DNA of 64,000 nucleotides, taken from Pseudonocardia kunmingensis (GTDB taxonomy: Bacteria; Actinomycetota; Actinomycetes; Mycobacteriales; Pseudonocardiaceae). Each line of letters begins with the position of its first letter. Position 1 is the stretch's first letter. The stretch spans positions 1,674,001-1,738,000 of the forward strand of contig NZ_VFPA01000001.1 of assembly GCF_006716445.1 (NCBI RefSeq), written 5' to 3'. The position numbers and the translations under genes are program-made. The notes under the pieces are model-generated. The model had not been told where the DNA came from and ran no database searches. It saw nothing but the letters and a program-made list of their open reading frames with translations. Of this stretch, positions 9,902-18,539 are shown one piece after another.

Positions 9902-11091
9902 TCCAGCGTCAGCAGCAGGTCGGCGACCTCGCGGCGGCGCTCGGCGACGGCGGCCGGGTCGATCGACCACGCCCCGAGCTCCTCGAGGGACACGGCGTCG
10001 GCGGGCGCCGTGACGTCGGTGCGCGTCGGGTAGTCGCCGGGCACGTAGAAGGGCGCGTAGCCGGGACCGCCGGTCGCGGAGCCGTCGCCCATCAGGAAGT
10101 CGACCAGCAGCCGCGCGGCGGCCGGGTGCGGGGTGTCCGCGGTGAGGGCCAGCAGGGCCGGGAACGCGATGCCCGGAGCCGGTGCGACGCCCGTCGCGGC
10201 CTGCAGCGCCCAGCCCTCGTCCTCGTTGTCGCGCCGGTCGGAGTAGGAGGTGAACCCGATCGGCGGCGCCGCTTGCCCACGCTGCCCGATCGCGGCGTTG
10301 ACGTTGTCGGTGTCGTCGACCAGGACCACGCCGTTCGCGTAGAGGTCGGCGATCCACTGCTCGCCCGCGCCCGTGATGCCCTCGTCGAGCTGCACCGGGG
10401 CGCCGCGCAGCTGCTCGTGGGCGGCCGCCATCTCGTCCGAGCGCAGCACCACCTCGGTCATGAGGTCGAGGTAGTCGCCGCGCACCTGCGGGTCGACCAT
10501 GACGACCCGGCCGTTCCACTCCGGGTCGGTGAGCTGCCACAGGTTGGTGACCGGCGGCCCGTCGGGGTGGGCCTCCTCGTTGTACACCAGGGTCTTGGTC
10601 GACAGCCGGTTCGCCAGCAGCGGCGCGGCGTGCTCGGCGGGGAGCGCGCCGGCCACCCGCGGCGGCACGTAGTTGCGCAGCAGACCCGCGGCCAGCAGCT
10701 CGTCGAGCACGACGGGGGCGTCGGAGAGGTAGGCGACGTCGGCGCCCGGTGCGCCCGCCGCGGCCTCGGCCTTGATGCGCGCGATCTGCTCGGTGGAGGA
10801 GATGTCGGTGGCGACGACGTCGACGCCGGGGTACGTCGCCTCGAACTCCGCCTCGACCTCGGCGATGCGGCTGGTGAACGAGTACACCGCCACCTGCCCC
10901 TCCTGCCGGGCCTGGGCGTGCAGCTCCTCGACGGTGGCGGTGTCGAGGGGGTCGGCCGCCGGGGGTGGCGTCGGAGCCGGGGTGGGGCTGCCGCCGCCGC
11001 AGGCGGTCAGCAGCAGCGCGAGGGCGGCGGCGCCCGCGGCGAGGCAGCGCGTGGAGTGGTGGTCCACAGTGGACGGACGGGACGCGGTCAT
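9898..11091 (-). CDS. ABC transporter substrate-binding lipoprotein (iron/phosphonate-like)
   Basis: A 397-residue exported lipoprotein: positively charged start, hydrophobic stretch and lipobox LLTAC with Cys31 as the lipidated residue, then a Pro/Thr linker. The body has the layout of type II binding proteins (VAVYSFTSRIAEVEAEFEA early; later TDISSTEQIARIKAEAAAG and PGADVAYLSD). This resembles Fe(III) and 2-aminoethylphosphonate binding proteins; sugar phosphates are also possible. I cannot point to an iron-binding Tyr pair with confidence. GGAG precedes the ATG at 11091. It follows the RpiR gene by 25 bp and starts a chain of overlapping genes. Confidence 0.87.
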   Translation of the reverse strand: MTASRPSTVDHHSTRCLAAGAAALALLLTACGGGSPTPAPTPPPAADPLDTATVEELHAQARQEGQVAVYSFTSRIAEVEAEFEATYPGVDVVATDISSTEQIARIKAEAAAGAPGADVAYLSDAPVVLDELLAAGLLRNYVPPRVAGALPAEHAAPLLANRLSTKTLVYNEEAHPDGPPVTNLWQLTDPEWNGRVVMVDPQVRGDYLDLMTEVVLRSDEMAAAHEQLRGAPVQLDEGITGAGEQWIADLYANGVVLVDDTDNVNAAIGQRGQAAPPIGFTSYSDRRDNEDEGWALQAATGVAPAPGIAFPALLALTADTPHPAAARLLVDFLMGDGSATGGPGYAPFYVPGDYPTRTDVTAPADAVSLEELGAWSIDPAAVAERRREVADLLLTLE

Positions 11092-11116
11092 GGTCGCTCC
11101 GCAGAGAAGGGTCGGG

Positions 11117-11953
11117 TCAGGTGTCGAAGCGCTCGAGCAGCTCCTCGAGCCGCTCGAGCGCGGTGGTGGTGCGGCCCGCCGCGGCGCGGGCGATGGTCAG
11201 CACGAGGGCGTTGACCACGGCCATCGGCACGGTGAGGGACTGGAACTCGCGGCCGTTGCCCCGCGGGGCGGCCAGCACGGTCGTCGACGCGGCGCCGAGG
11301 TCGTCGCCCAGCACGTCGGTCACCAGCACCACCGGGGCGCCGACCTCGTGCGCCGTCGCGAGCAGGGGGCGCAGCGTCCGCGGCGGGCGGCGAAAGGCGA
11401 GCGCGACGACGAGGTCGTCCCGGTGCAGGGACACCAGCTCCTCGGCGAGGTCGCGGTCGGAGCCGGGGAGGTCGACGACCGGCAGCCCGAACCGGCGCAG
11501 CCGGCGCGCGAGCAGGGCCGACAGGACGGTGGCGTTGCCGCGCGCGTAGACCAGCACGCGCCGCGCGGCCAGGACGCGCGCAGCCACCCCGTCGAGCTCC
11601 TCCTGGGCCACCGCCCGCGCCACCCCCCGCAGTGCGGCTACCTCGTCGTCGACCAGCCCGGCGACCAGGTCCTCGTCCGGGCTGCGGTCCAGGCGCCTGC
11701 GGACGCGGGCGGCGGCGTCGACACCCTCGAGCAGCTCGGACTGCAACGCCGAGCGCAGCTGCGGGTAGCCCGCGTAGCCCAGCTTCTTGGCCAGCCGGGT
11801 GGCGGTGGCCACGTGCACCCCGGCGCGCTCGGCGACCTGCTCGGCGGGCAGGAAGGCCGCCTCGGTGGGGTGCGAGAGCAGGACGTCGACGACGCTGCGG
11901 TCCGCGGGCGACAGGCGCCCGCGGTGCTCGTCGATCCGGTCGCGGAGGGGCAC
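11117..11953 (-). CDS. MurR/RpiR family transcriptional regulator
   Basis: About 278 residues: an N-terminal HTH_6 domain (LSHPTEAAFLPAEQVAERAG and VATATRLAKKLGY) then a SIS sugar-phosphate-binding domain (RRVLVYARGNATVLSALLAR, LVVALAFRRPPRTL). RpiR proteins sense phosphosugars. It heads the same-strand series with the importer genes and is their likely regulator. I chose GTG at 11953 (MPLRDRIDEHRGRLSPADRS, the normal family N-terminus); a longer frame runs to 12091 but crosses the repeat at 12080. A strong palindrome lies 27 bp upstream. A phosphosugar sensor, an importer and a phosphatase together suggest uptake of a phosphorylated compound. Confidence 0.88.
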   Translation of the reverse strand: MPLRDRIDEHRGRLSPADRSVVDVLLSHPTEAAFLPAEQVAERAGVHVATATRLAKKLGYAGYPQLRSALQSELLEGVDAAARVRRRLDRSPDEDLVAGLVDDEVAALRGVARAVAQEELDGVAARVLAARRVLVYARGNATVLSALLARRLRRFGLPVVDLPGSDRDLAEELVSLHRDDLVVALAFRRPPRTLRPLLATAHEVGAPVVLVTDVLGDDLGAASTTVLAAPRGNGREFQSLTVPMAVVNALVLTIARAAAGRTTTALERLEELLERFDT

Positions 11954-11967
11954 GGCGCCGACGGTAT

Positions 11968-12003
11968 CTGCAAAGAAACTTGCAGCCAATGGCTGAGCTG
12001 CAA
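11968..12003. promoter_or_regulatory. Candidate RpiR operator
   Basis: TTGCAGC (11980-11986), ten bases, GCTGCAA (11997-12003): a perfect 7-bp inverted repeat just upstream of the RpiR start. A further CTGCAAA half-site lies at 11968-11974. The cluster of identical half-sites in an otherwise AT-richer patch fits an autoregulated operator for a dimeric or tetrameric regulator. Confidence 0.5.
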
Positions 12004-12079
12004 ATTTGCCCTCAACAGCAGGCGTCGCGGAGGTGACGAGCCGGCGGCCGGGAGAAGCGGTCGTGCGCAGGATTCGCAT

Positions 12080-12128
12080 GACGAACGGCACTTTCGTCGG
12101 CTAGGTACCGACGAAAGTGCCGTTCGTC
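12080..12128. repeat. Family A dispersed palindrome, copy 2
   Basis: Perfect 21-bp arms at 12080-12100 and 12108-12128 around CTAGGTA. Relative to copy 1, the stem has CTTTCG in place of CTCTCG and the opposite arm has changed to match (CGAAAG), so pairing is kept by a two-sided change. The right flank CGGGTGGGAGCCTGTCGCCG is shared with copy 3. Confidence 0.9.
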
Positions 12129-12162
12129 CGGGTGGGAGCCTGTCGCCGTGACACCGCTCCTG

Positions 12163-12228
12163 GCGATCACCGCGGCGAGAAGTATGTGAGCGCCTCGCGA
12201 GGACCCTCGTGTGCGACTCGAGCCGATC
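12163..12228. repeat. Family B imperfect palindrome, copy 1
   Basis: A roughly 65-bp element running from GCGATCACCGCGGCGAGAAG to GTGCGACTCGAGCCGATC. It shares layout and several blocks with the elements at 17830-17955, 18540-18602 and 44041-44480. It sits 35 bp past family A copy 2, between rpiR and the end of hupB. This is the most diverged of the copies. Confidence 0.55.
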
Positions 12229-12270
12229 TTCCGGTCGGCTCGTCCAGCCAGCCACGCCGTCCCGCCGGTG

Positions 12271-12876
12271 CTACTTCTTCGGCTTGGCCTTCTTGCCCTT
12301 GTCGGCCTTGGCCGCCTTCTCGGGGTCCTTCACCGGGCCCTTGACCGGAGCCGCCGGCTTCGCCTTCGCGGCCTTCTCACCCTTCCCCGCCTTCGCGGGC
12401 GCGGCCTTCGCGGGCGCGGCCTTCGTGGGAGCGGCCTTCGTGGGCGTCGCCGCCTTGCGGGCCCTCGCGGGCTTCCGGGGCTCCGGGGCGGCGGGCGCCG
12501 CGTCGTCCGCCGCGTCCCGCGACTCCGCGAAGGAGGCCGCCGCCCGGGCCGTCTGCGCCGGGCGCGAGCGGGTGGCGGCGGCCCGCGGGGCGGGCGTCGC
12601 GCTCCCGCCGACGGCGCTGCGGAACGACGCACCCGGCCGGAAGGCGGGCACGGTGGTGGCCGGCACGTCGACGGCCTCGCCGGTGCGCGGGTTGCGGGCG
12701 GTGCGCGCCGCCCGGGCCCGGCCCTCGAAGACCCCGAAGCCCGTGATCGTCACCGAGTCGCCGGAGCGGACGGTGTCGACGATGGTTCCGAGCAACCCCT
12801 CGACGGCGGCGGCCGCCGTGCGCCGGTCGCCCCCGAGGCGCTCGGCGAGCGCGTCCACGAGCTGGGTCTTGTTCAT
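12271..12876 (-). CDS. hupB: HU-family nucleoid protein with lysine-rich tail
   Basis: A 201-residue DNA-bending protein. Residues 1-90 are the HU fold ([39 protein letters not shown] with the DNA-arm NPRTGE). The remaining 110 residues are a basic Ala/Lys/Pro tail with [17 protein letters not shown]-type repeats, the histone H1-like extension seen in mycobacterial and streptomycete HupB. It compacts the chromosome and shields DNA. It follows leuD by 24 bp on the same strand, as in M. tuberculosis, and may be read partly from the leuCD promoter. The gap upstream of its own ATG is too short to show a clear promoter. Confidence 0.95.
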   Translation of the reverse strand: MNKTQLVDALAERLGGDRRTAAAAVEGLLGTIVDTVRSGDSVTITGFGVFEGRARAARTARNPRTGEAVDVPATTVPAFRPGASFRSAVGGSATPAPRAAATRSRPAQTARAAASFAESRDAADDAAPAAPEPRKPARARKAATPTKAAPTKAAPAKAAPAKAGKGEKAAKAKPAAPVKGPVKDPEKAAKADKGKKAKPKK

Positions 12877-12900
12877 GCCCGCGAACCTACCCCGGACCGC

Positions 12901-13494
12901 TCAGACCTGGGCAGTCGTGGGCATCCGGGACGGGCGCGCCGCCTCGAACGTCGCGATGTCGTCGGCGTGCCGCAGCGTCAGGCCGATGTCGTCCAGGCCC
13001 TCCAGCAGCCGCCAGCGCGTGTAGTCGTCGATGTCGAAGGGCACGGTCAGGTCGCGCGCCTGCACCGTCTTCTCCTGCAGGTCGACGGTGACCTCGGTGC
13101 CGGGCTCGTTCTCCAGCACCTTCCAGAGCAGCTCGACGTCGGGCTGCGCCACCTGCGCGGTGAGCAGCCCGCCCTTGGCGGAGTTGCCGCGGAAGATGTC
13201 GGCGAACCGCGCGGAGATCACGACGCGGAACCCGTAGTCCATCAGCGCCCAGACGGCGTGCTCGCGGGAGGAGCCGGTGCCGAAGTCCGGGCCGGCCACC
13301 AGCACCGAGCCGCGGGAGAACGGCTCGGTGTTGAGGATGAAGTCCTCCTGCTGGCGCCACGCCGAGAACAGGCCGTCCTCGAAGCCGGTGCGCGTGACGC
13401 GCTTGAGGTAGACGGCCGGGATGATCTGGTCGGTGTCGACGTTCGAGCGCCGCAGCGGTACGCCGATGCCGGTGTGCGTGCGGAATGCGTCCAT
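12901..13494 (-). CDS. leuD: 3-isopropylmalate dehydratase small subunit
   Basis: Partner of LeuC in converting 2-isopropylmalate to 3-isopropylmalate in leucine synthesis. 197 residues, normal family length. The swivel domain is recognisable from [20 protein letters not shown] and [20 protein letters not shown], with the substrate-reading region near residues 30-90. Its ATG shares one base with the leuC stop (TGATG), so the two subunits are translationally coupled. hupB follows 24 bp later. Confidence 0.97.
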   Translation of the reverse strand: MDAFRTHTGIGVPLRRSNVDTDQIIPAVYLKRVTRTGFEDGLFSAWRQQEDFILNTEPFSRGSVLVAGPDFGTGSSREHAVWALMDYGFRVVISARFADIFRGNSAKGGLLTAQVAQPDVELLWKVLENEPGTEVTVDLQEKTVQARDLTVPFDIDDYTRWRLLEGLDDIGLTLRHADDIATFEAARPSRMPTTAQV

Positions 13495-14906
13495 CAGGCC
13501 AGGTCCTCCGGGCTCGACAGGGTGCCCCGGACGGCCGTCGCGGCGGCCACCAGCGGGGACACCAGGTGCGTGCGGCCGCCCTTGCCCTGGCGGCCCTCGA
13601 AGTTGCGGTTCGACGTGGACGCGCTGCGCTCGCCCGGCGCCAGCTGGTCGGGGTTCATGCCGAGGCACATCGAGCAGCCCGCGGAACGCCACTCGGCGCC
13701 CGCAGCGCGGAAGACCTCGTCGAGCCCCTCGGCCTCGGCCTGGAACCGCACCCGCATCGAGCCCGGCACCACCAGCATCCGCACGCCGTCGGCGACCTTG
13801 CGACCCCTGATGACGTCGGCCGCGGCACGCAGGTCCTCCATGCGCCCGTTGGTGCAGGAGCCGACGAAGACGGTGTCGACGGCCACCTCGCGCAGCGGCG
13901 TGCCGGCCTCCAGGCCCATGTAGGCGAGCGCCTTCTCGGCCGCGACGCGCTCGTTCTCGTCGACGATCCGCGCCGGGTCCGGCACCCGCTCCCCCAGCGG
14001 CAGGCCCTGCCCCGGGTTGGTGCCCCAGGTGACGAACGGGGTGAGCGTGTCGGCGTCGATGTCGACCACGGCGTCGAACTCGGCGTCGTCGTCGGTGCGC
14101 AGCTCGCGCCACGCCGTGACGGCCTCGTCCCAGTCGGCGCCCTTCGGCGCGCGGTCGCGGCCCTCCAGGTACGCGAACGTGGTGTCGTCCGGCGCGATCA
14201 TCCCGGCGCGGGCGCCCGCCTCGATCGACATGTTGCAGATCGTCATCCGGGCCTCCATCGAGAGGTTCTCGATGACGTTGCCGCGGTACTCCAGCACGTA
14301 GCCCTGGCCACCGCCGGTGCCGATCTGGGCGATGATCGCCAGCACGACGTCCTTGCTCGTGACGCCGGGGCGCAGGGTGCCGTCCGCCGAGTTGACGTTG
14401 ATCGCCATGGTCTTGAACCGCTTGAGCGGCAGCGTCTGCGTGGCGAGCACGTGCTCGACCTCGGAGGTGCCGATGCCGAACGCCATCGCGCCGAACGCGC
14501 CGTGGGTGGAGGTGTGGCTGTCGCCGCAGACCACGGTGGTGCCCGGCTGAGTGAGCCCGAGCTGCGGCCCGACGACGTGCACGATGCCCTGCTCGGCGTG
14601 GTTCATCGGGTAGAGCGGGACGCCGAACTCGGCGCAGTTCTTGCGCAGCGTCTCCACCTGCGTGCGCGACACGGGGTCCGCGATCGGCAGCTCGACGTCG
14701 GTGGTGGGGACGTTGTGGTCCTCGGTGGCGACCGTGAGGTCGGGCCTGCGCACGCGGCGCCCGGCGAGGCGCAGCCCGTCGAACGCCTGCGGGCTGGTGA
14801 CCTCGTGCACCAGGTGCAGGTCGATGTAGAGCAGGTCGGGTTCCTGACCCTCGCCCTTGCGGACCAGGTGCTGGTCCCAGACCTTCTCGGCCAGCGTGCG
14901 TCCCAC
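13494..14906 (-). CDS. leuC: 3-isopropylmalate dehydratase large subunit
   Basis: The 470-residue aconitase-family subunit carrying a [4Fe-4S] cluster. Cluster cysteines are in [10 protein letters not shown] and [11 protein letters not shown]; other conserved blocks are ATEDHNVPT and [18 protein letters not shown] at 14906 has GAGGAGG seven bases upstream and gives the usual N-terminus [15 protein letters not shown]. It is divergent from ndgR; the 51-bp gap contains an inverted repeat (14927-14964) that is the likely operator. Leucine-pathway control by the neighbouring regulator is known in Streptomyces and Mycobacterium. Confidence 0.97.
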   Translation of the reverse strand: MGRTLAEKVWDQHLVRKGEGQEPDLLYIDLHLVHEVTSPQAFDGLRLAGRRVRRPDLTVATEDHNVPTTDVELPIADPVSRTQVETLRKNCAEFGVPLYPMNHAEQGIVHVVGPQLGLTQPGTTVVCGDSHTSTHGAFGAMAFGIGTSEVEHVLATQTLPLKRFKTMAINVNSADGTLRPGVTSKDVVLAIIAQIGTGGGQGYVLEYRGNVIENLSMEARMTICNMSIEAGARAGMIAPDDTTFAYLEGRDRAPKGADWDEAVTAWRELRTDDDAEFDAVVDIDADTLTPFVTWGTNPGQGLPLGERVPDPARIVDENERVAAEKALAYMGLEAGTPLREVAVDTVFVGSCTNGRMEDLRAAADVIRGRKVADGVRMLVVPGSMRVRFQAEAEGLDEVFRAAGAEWRSAGCSMCLGMNPDQLAPGERSASTSNRNFEGRQGKGGRTHLVSPLVAAATAVRGTLSSPEDLA

Positions 14907-14926
14907 GGCGGCCCTCCTCGCTGGAC

Positions 14927-14964
14927 GTCTCACATTTCGGGAAGTTAGTATCGGCTCGTGAGAC
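14927..14964. promoter_or_regulatory. leuC/ndgR divergent operator and promoter
   Basis: GTCTCAC (14927-14933) and its inverse GTGAGAC (14958-14964) face each other across 24 bases. Between them TAGTAT (14946-14951) is a good actinobacterial -10 for ndgR, six bases before the GTG at 14958, so the ndgR transcript is probably leaderless and the right half-site overlaps its first codons. A regulator bound here could repress both genes. Confidence 0.6.
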
Positions 14965-15659
14965 AGCATAGCGGCATCGGCGTCCTGGACAAGGCCGTGG
15001 GGGTGCTGCGGGCCACCGCGAAGGAACCCTGCGGGCTCGCCGAGCTGTGCGAGCGCACCGGGCTGCCCCGTGCCACCGCCCACCGGCTCGCCGTGGGGCT
15101 CGAGGTGCACGGCCTCCTGCACCGCGGCGCCGACGGCCGCTGGCGCCCCGGGCCCGCGCTCGCCGAGCTCGCGGCCGGCGGCGTCGACCCGTTGCTGGAG
15201 GCGGCGAGCCACGTGCTGCCCCGGCTGCGCGACATCACCGGCGAGAGCGTCCAGCTCTACCGGCGCGACGGGATCCACCGCATCTGCGTGGCCTCCGCCG
15301 AGCCCAGCAGCGGGCTGCGCGACACCGTCCCGGTGGGCACCCGGCTGCCGATGACCGCGGGGTCGGGGGCCAAGGTGCTCGCCGCGTGGGCCGAACCGGC
15401 CGTCCAGCGCGCCGTGCTCGGGGAGGCGACGTTCGGCGACCGCGTGCTCGTCGACGTCCGCAGGCGCGGCTGGGCGCAGAGCGTGGCCGAACGGGAGTCG
15501 GGCGTCGCGAGCGTCTCGGCGCCCGTGCGGGACAGCGCGGGGCAGGTCGTGGCGGCGGTCTCGGTGTCCGGCCCCGTCGACCGCATCGGCAGGCGCCCCG
15601 GCGTGCGCTGGGCGGCGGATCTGCTGGCCGCCGCGGAAGCGCTGCAGCACCGCCTGTGA
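14958..15659 (+). CDS. ndgR: IclR-family regulator of leucine synthesis (NdgR type)
   Basis: A 233-residue IclR protein: N-terminal winged helix at about residues 5-65 ([20 protein letters not shown]) and a C-terminal effector domain ([40 protein letters not shown]). NdgR in Streptomyces and its mycobacterial homologue Rv2989 sit divergently beside leuCD and control it; the same arrangement here supports the name. The start is GTG at 14958, at or just after the expected transcription start, so little or no leader is expected. Autoregulation is likely from the operator overlapping its first codons. Confidence 0.9.
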   Translation: MRQHSGIGVLDKAVGVLRATAKEPCGLAELCERTGLPRATAHRLAVGLEVHGLLHRGADGRWRPGPALAELAAGGVDPLLEAASHVLPRLRDITGESVQLYRRDGIHRICVASAEPSSGLRDTVPVGTRLPMTAGSGAKVLAAWAEPAVQRAVLGEATFGDRVLVDVRRRGWAQSVAERESGVASVSAPVRDSAGQVVAAVSVSGPVDRIGRRPGVRWAADLLAAAEALQHRL

Positions 15660-15774
15660 CCGCACGATCGTGGCACGTCGCCGCACCCAGCTGATCGGGT
15701 GAGCCTCCGACCGCTAACGTGGTTTCGTCGTACCCGATGAATACACAGAGTCGTCGGAGGGGCGACGTCATCTG

Positions 15775-15805
15775 GAACACGAAGACAGTCGCCGAACACG
15801 AAGAC
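15775..15805. repeat. Direct repeat upstream of the Hsp70 gene
   Basis: GAACACGAAGAC occurs at 15775-15786 and again at 15794-15805, a 19-bp period, ending eight bases before the ATG at 15814. It could be a regulator site or a duplicated ribosome-binding region (the second copy supplies AAGACGGG). Confidence 0.5.
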
Positions 15806-15813
15806 GGGTGACG

Positions 15814-17706
15814 ATGAGCTACCTACTCGGCATCGACCTGGGCACCACGCGCACGGCTGCCGCCATCGGCCGGCTCGGCGCGCGGCCCGGCGAAACCGAG
15901 ATCGTCAACCTCGGCGACCGGGCCAGCGCGGTGCCGTCGGTGCTGTACGTCGGCGACGACGGCAGCGTCATCGTGGGCGAGGCGGCCGAGCGGCGCGCGG
16001 TGAGCTCCCCCGGCCACGTCGTCCGCGAGTTCAAGCGCCGCATCGGCGACCCCACGCCGATCATGGTCGCCGGGCGCCCCTGGGCGCCGGAGGAGCTGTC
16101 GGCCCGGCTGGTGCGCTGGGTCGTCGACCGCGTCGCCCAGCGCGAGGGCGGGCCCGCGGCGCGCATCGCCGTCACGCACCCGGCGGCGTGGGGCAGCCAC
16201 AAGAAGGAGCGGCTGGGAGGCGCGCTCGCGGCGCAGGGCCTGCCCGTGACGTTCCTCGCCGAGCCGCAGGCCGCCGCGCTGCACTACGCGTCCGCGGAGC
16301 GCGTGGAGCCCGGCTCGACGATCGCCGTCTACGACTTCGGCGGCGGCACCTTCGACGCCGCCGTCGTGCACAAGGACGGCCACAGCTTCACGCTGCTCGG
16401 CCGGCCCGAGGGCGTCGACCGGCTCGGCGGCGTCGACTTCGACGAGATCGTGTTCCAGCACGTCCTGAGCGGGATGCCGGAGGCGTTCGAGGGCCTCGAC
16501 GAGACCGACCCGGCGGTGCTGTCGGCCGTCGCGGCGATCCGGCGCGAGTGCGTCGAGGCGAAGGAGGCGCTCTCCAGCGACACCGACGTCTCGATCCAGG
16601 TGATCACCCCGCTCGCGCAGGGCTCGGTGCGGCTGCACCGTAGCGAGTTCGAGGCGGCGATCCGCCCGGAGGTCGAGGAGACCGTCGAGGCGCTGCGCCG
16701 CGCGGTCGCCTCGGCACGGCTGGCCCCCGCGCAGCTGTCCGCGGTGCTGCTGGTCGGCGGCTCCTCCCGCATCCCGCTCGTCGGGCAGCTCGTCTCCGAA
16801 CTGCTCGGGCGGCCGGTCAGCGTCGACGTCGACCCGAAGAACGCGATCGCGATGGGCGCCGCCCTGTCGCTGGCGCCGGCGCCCCCCGGCACCGGCGCGT
16901 GGGCCCCCCAGGTGCCTGCCCCGCGGGCGAGCGGCTCCGGGCGCAACCCGGTCCGGGCCGCCGCAGCCGGTGCCGCACCACCGTTCGGCGGAGCCGGCGC
17001 GCCGCCCCGCCCGCCCTACGGACCGCCCGCCGCCACCGGCGCCTACGGCCACGCCGGAGCGAGCTCGAGCCTCCCGCCGCACCGGCCCGCCCCCCAGCGC
17101 CCGCCGGCCCCACCACCCCGGCCTGCCGCCGCGGCCTTCGCCCCCGACTACGACGACGAACCCGAGTACGACTACGACTACGCCCCGGAACGCCGTGGCC
17201 GCACCCCCGGCTGGCTGGTGAGCGTCGGCGGCGTCGGCGCCGCCATCGCCGTCATCGCCGCCGTGTTCCTGTGGCCCCAGCCCGACACGCAGCCCACCGC
17301 CAGCACCCCGGCCCCGGTCGCCCCGACCCGCGAGAGCGCCGAACCCGCCGCCCCCGAGACGTCGGAGGAGCCGGCGCCCACCACGGAGCAGGAGCAGCCC
17401 ACCCGCCCCGTCCCGCCGCCGGTCACGACCACCCGGCCGCCGGTGACGACGACGACCGAACCTCCCCCGGTGACGACGACTACACCACCGCCGGTCTCCA
17501 CGACCGAAGACCCGCCTCCCAGCGGTGACCCGACGGGCGACCCGTCCGAGCCGCCCGGTCCGCCGCCGGGCGACGGCGACGGCGGCGGTGGCGGCAACGA
17601 CGGCGGGCCGGGCAGCGGGCCGGGCGGAGGTAGCAACGCCGACGGCGGAGGAACGGACAGCGGCACCGGCACCGGCCCTGGCGCGGACACGGCGCCACCC
17701 GTCTGA
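15814..17706 (+). CDS. Membrane-anchored Hsp70-like ATPase
   Basis: About 630 residues. Residues 1-350 are an Hsp70 actin-fold ATPase: GIDLGTTRTAAAIG (phosphate 1), IAVYDFGGGTFDAAVV (phosphate 2), LLVGGSSRIPLVGQLV (adenosine). There is no recognisable DnaK substrate-binding domain; instead come a Pro/Ala linker, an acidic Tyr-rich patch (DYDDEPEYDYDYAPE, about residues 444-458), one membrane helix at about 467-487, and an outer tail rich in Pro/Thr then Gly/Asp to the stop. The ATPase should therefore face the cytosol and the tail the cell wall. ATG 15814 gives the usual MSYLLGIDLG; GTG 15808 is possible. No DnaJ or GrpE partner is adjacent. Role unknown; a signalling or envelope sensor is only a guess. 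Confidence 0.85.
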   Translation: MSYLLGIDLGTTRTAAAIGRLGARPGETEIVNLGDRASAVPSVLYVGDDGSVIVGEAAERRAVSSPGHVVREFKRRIGDPTPIMVAGRPWAPEELSARLVRWVVDRVAQREGGPAARIAVTHPAAWGSHKKERLGGALAAQGLPVTFLAEPQAAALHYASAERVEPGSTIAVYDFGGGTFDAAVVHKDGHSFTLLGRPEGVDRLGGVDFDEIVFQHVLSGMPEAFEGLDETDPAVLSAVAAIRRECVEAKEALSSDTDVSIQVITPLAQGSVRLHRSEFEAAIRPEVEETVEALRRAVASARLAPAQLSAVLLVGGSSRIPLVGQLVSELLGRPVSVDVDPKNAIAMGAALSLAPAPPGTGAWAPQVPAPRASGSGRNPVRAAAAGAAPPFGGAGAPPRPPYGPPAATGAYGHAGASSSLPPHRPAPQRPPAPPPRPAAAAFAPDYDDEPEYDYDYAPERRGRTPGWLVSVGGVGAAIAVIAAVFLWPQPDTQPTASTPAPVAPTRESAEPAAPETSEEPAPTTEQEQPTRPVPPPVTTTRPPVTTTTEPPPVTTTTPPPVSTTEDPPPSGDPTGDPSEPPGPPPGDGDGGGGGNDGGPGSGPGGGSNADGGGTDSGTGTGPGADTAPPV

Positions 17707-17829
17707 CCCACGAGCGACGACGGCAGCAGCACCGGTAGCCCACCACGGTACGGTGCGGCCCCCGTGGAGCTGCTCGAGCGGGCACCCGTCCGCGTGCCGC
17801 CGCGCCCACTGGCCGCCCGGAAGGCTCGG

Positions 17830-17955
17830 TGATCGCCGCGACCCGCACCTGGTGGCTCCGGCGACCACGCTCACGTACGGATCGCCACGATCAGCCGGCG
17901 CGAGGCGTACGTCAGCGCTGCGAGCACGTCCTTCACGTACGGCTCGACGCGATCA
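17830..17955. repeat. Family B imperfect palindromes, two adjoining units
   Basis: Unit one runs from TGATCGCC at 17830 to CGATCA at 17893. Unit two runs from GATCAGCC at 17889 to GCGATCA at 17955, sharing GATCA with the first. Unit two pairs GAG-gc-GTACGT with ACGTAC-gg-CTC and GATC with GATC, giving a long interrupted hairpin. It is clearly related to the element at 18540 (shared GCGCGAG.CGTAC.TCAG and CACGTAC..CTCGA.GCGATCA). Confidence 0.7.
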
Positions 17956-18419
17956 CGACCGGCGCCGCGGGCGCACAGCCGGCAGCACACCCGGTATCGG
18001 CTCACCCACCCCACCCCGGCCACGCGGCTCATCGACGGGGGTACCCGCGGCCCGGGCAACGGGTTGCGAGCGACCGGACCGACGCGCCCGAGGTCCCCGG
18101 CAGCAGCGGGTGCGCCTGCGCCGGCTCGCCGCCGCGGCCGGGTGTGGGCCGCGGGGGGTGAGGTCTCGCCTTCCGCATCGGCCTCGCGCCGCAGGTCGGG
18201 CGACCGCGCATCGTCGGTGATCGTCGGTTCGGTGCAGAACCGGCCGGATGCTGCCGCTGGTGCGCCGATCCGCTGATCACGGATCGCGAGTCGCGCGGGT
18301 GCCCGATGATCGTCGATCGGGTGCAGCGGCAGCGGCATCGGCATCGAGCCTGTCGCCGATTGTCCCCGGCCGCCTGTGGCGCAGCTGCTGGCTCAGGTGC
18401 TCCGGAACGGGATCCGCAT

Positions 18420-18468
18420 GACGAACGGCACTTTCGTCGGCTAGGTACCGACGAGAGTGCCGTTCGTC
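18420..18468. repeat. Family A dispersed palindrome, copy 3
   Basis: Arms at 18420-18440 and 18448-18468 around CTAGGTA. The left arm has CTTTCG as in copy 2 while the right has CGAGAG as in copy 1, leaving one G-U-type pair in an otherwise perfect stem. Flanks on both sides match the other copies: GGATCCGCAT to the left (as in copy 1) and CGGGTGGGAGCCTGTCGCCG to the right (as in copy 2). Confidence 0.9.
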
Positions 18469-18539
18469 CGGGTGGGAGCCTGTCGCCGTTCGTGCGACCG
18501 CCCGACGATCACTCACCCGCGGCCCCGCCGACGTGCCGA

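Noticed and set aside
12901-14112. Single frame joining leuD to an upstream stretch
   Set aside because: The upstream part is an out-of-frame reading of leuC; leuD has its own ATG at 13494.
15808-15816. GTG 15808 as the Hsp70 start
   Set aside because: Possible, but ATG 15814 gives the usual MSYLLGIDLG and a better-placed purine-rich site.
17829-18161. 110-codon frame after the Hsp70 gene
   Set aside because: It lies in repeat-rich DNA, with no motif and an atypical composition.
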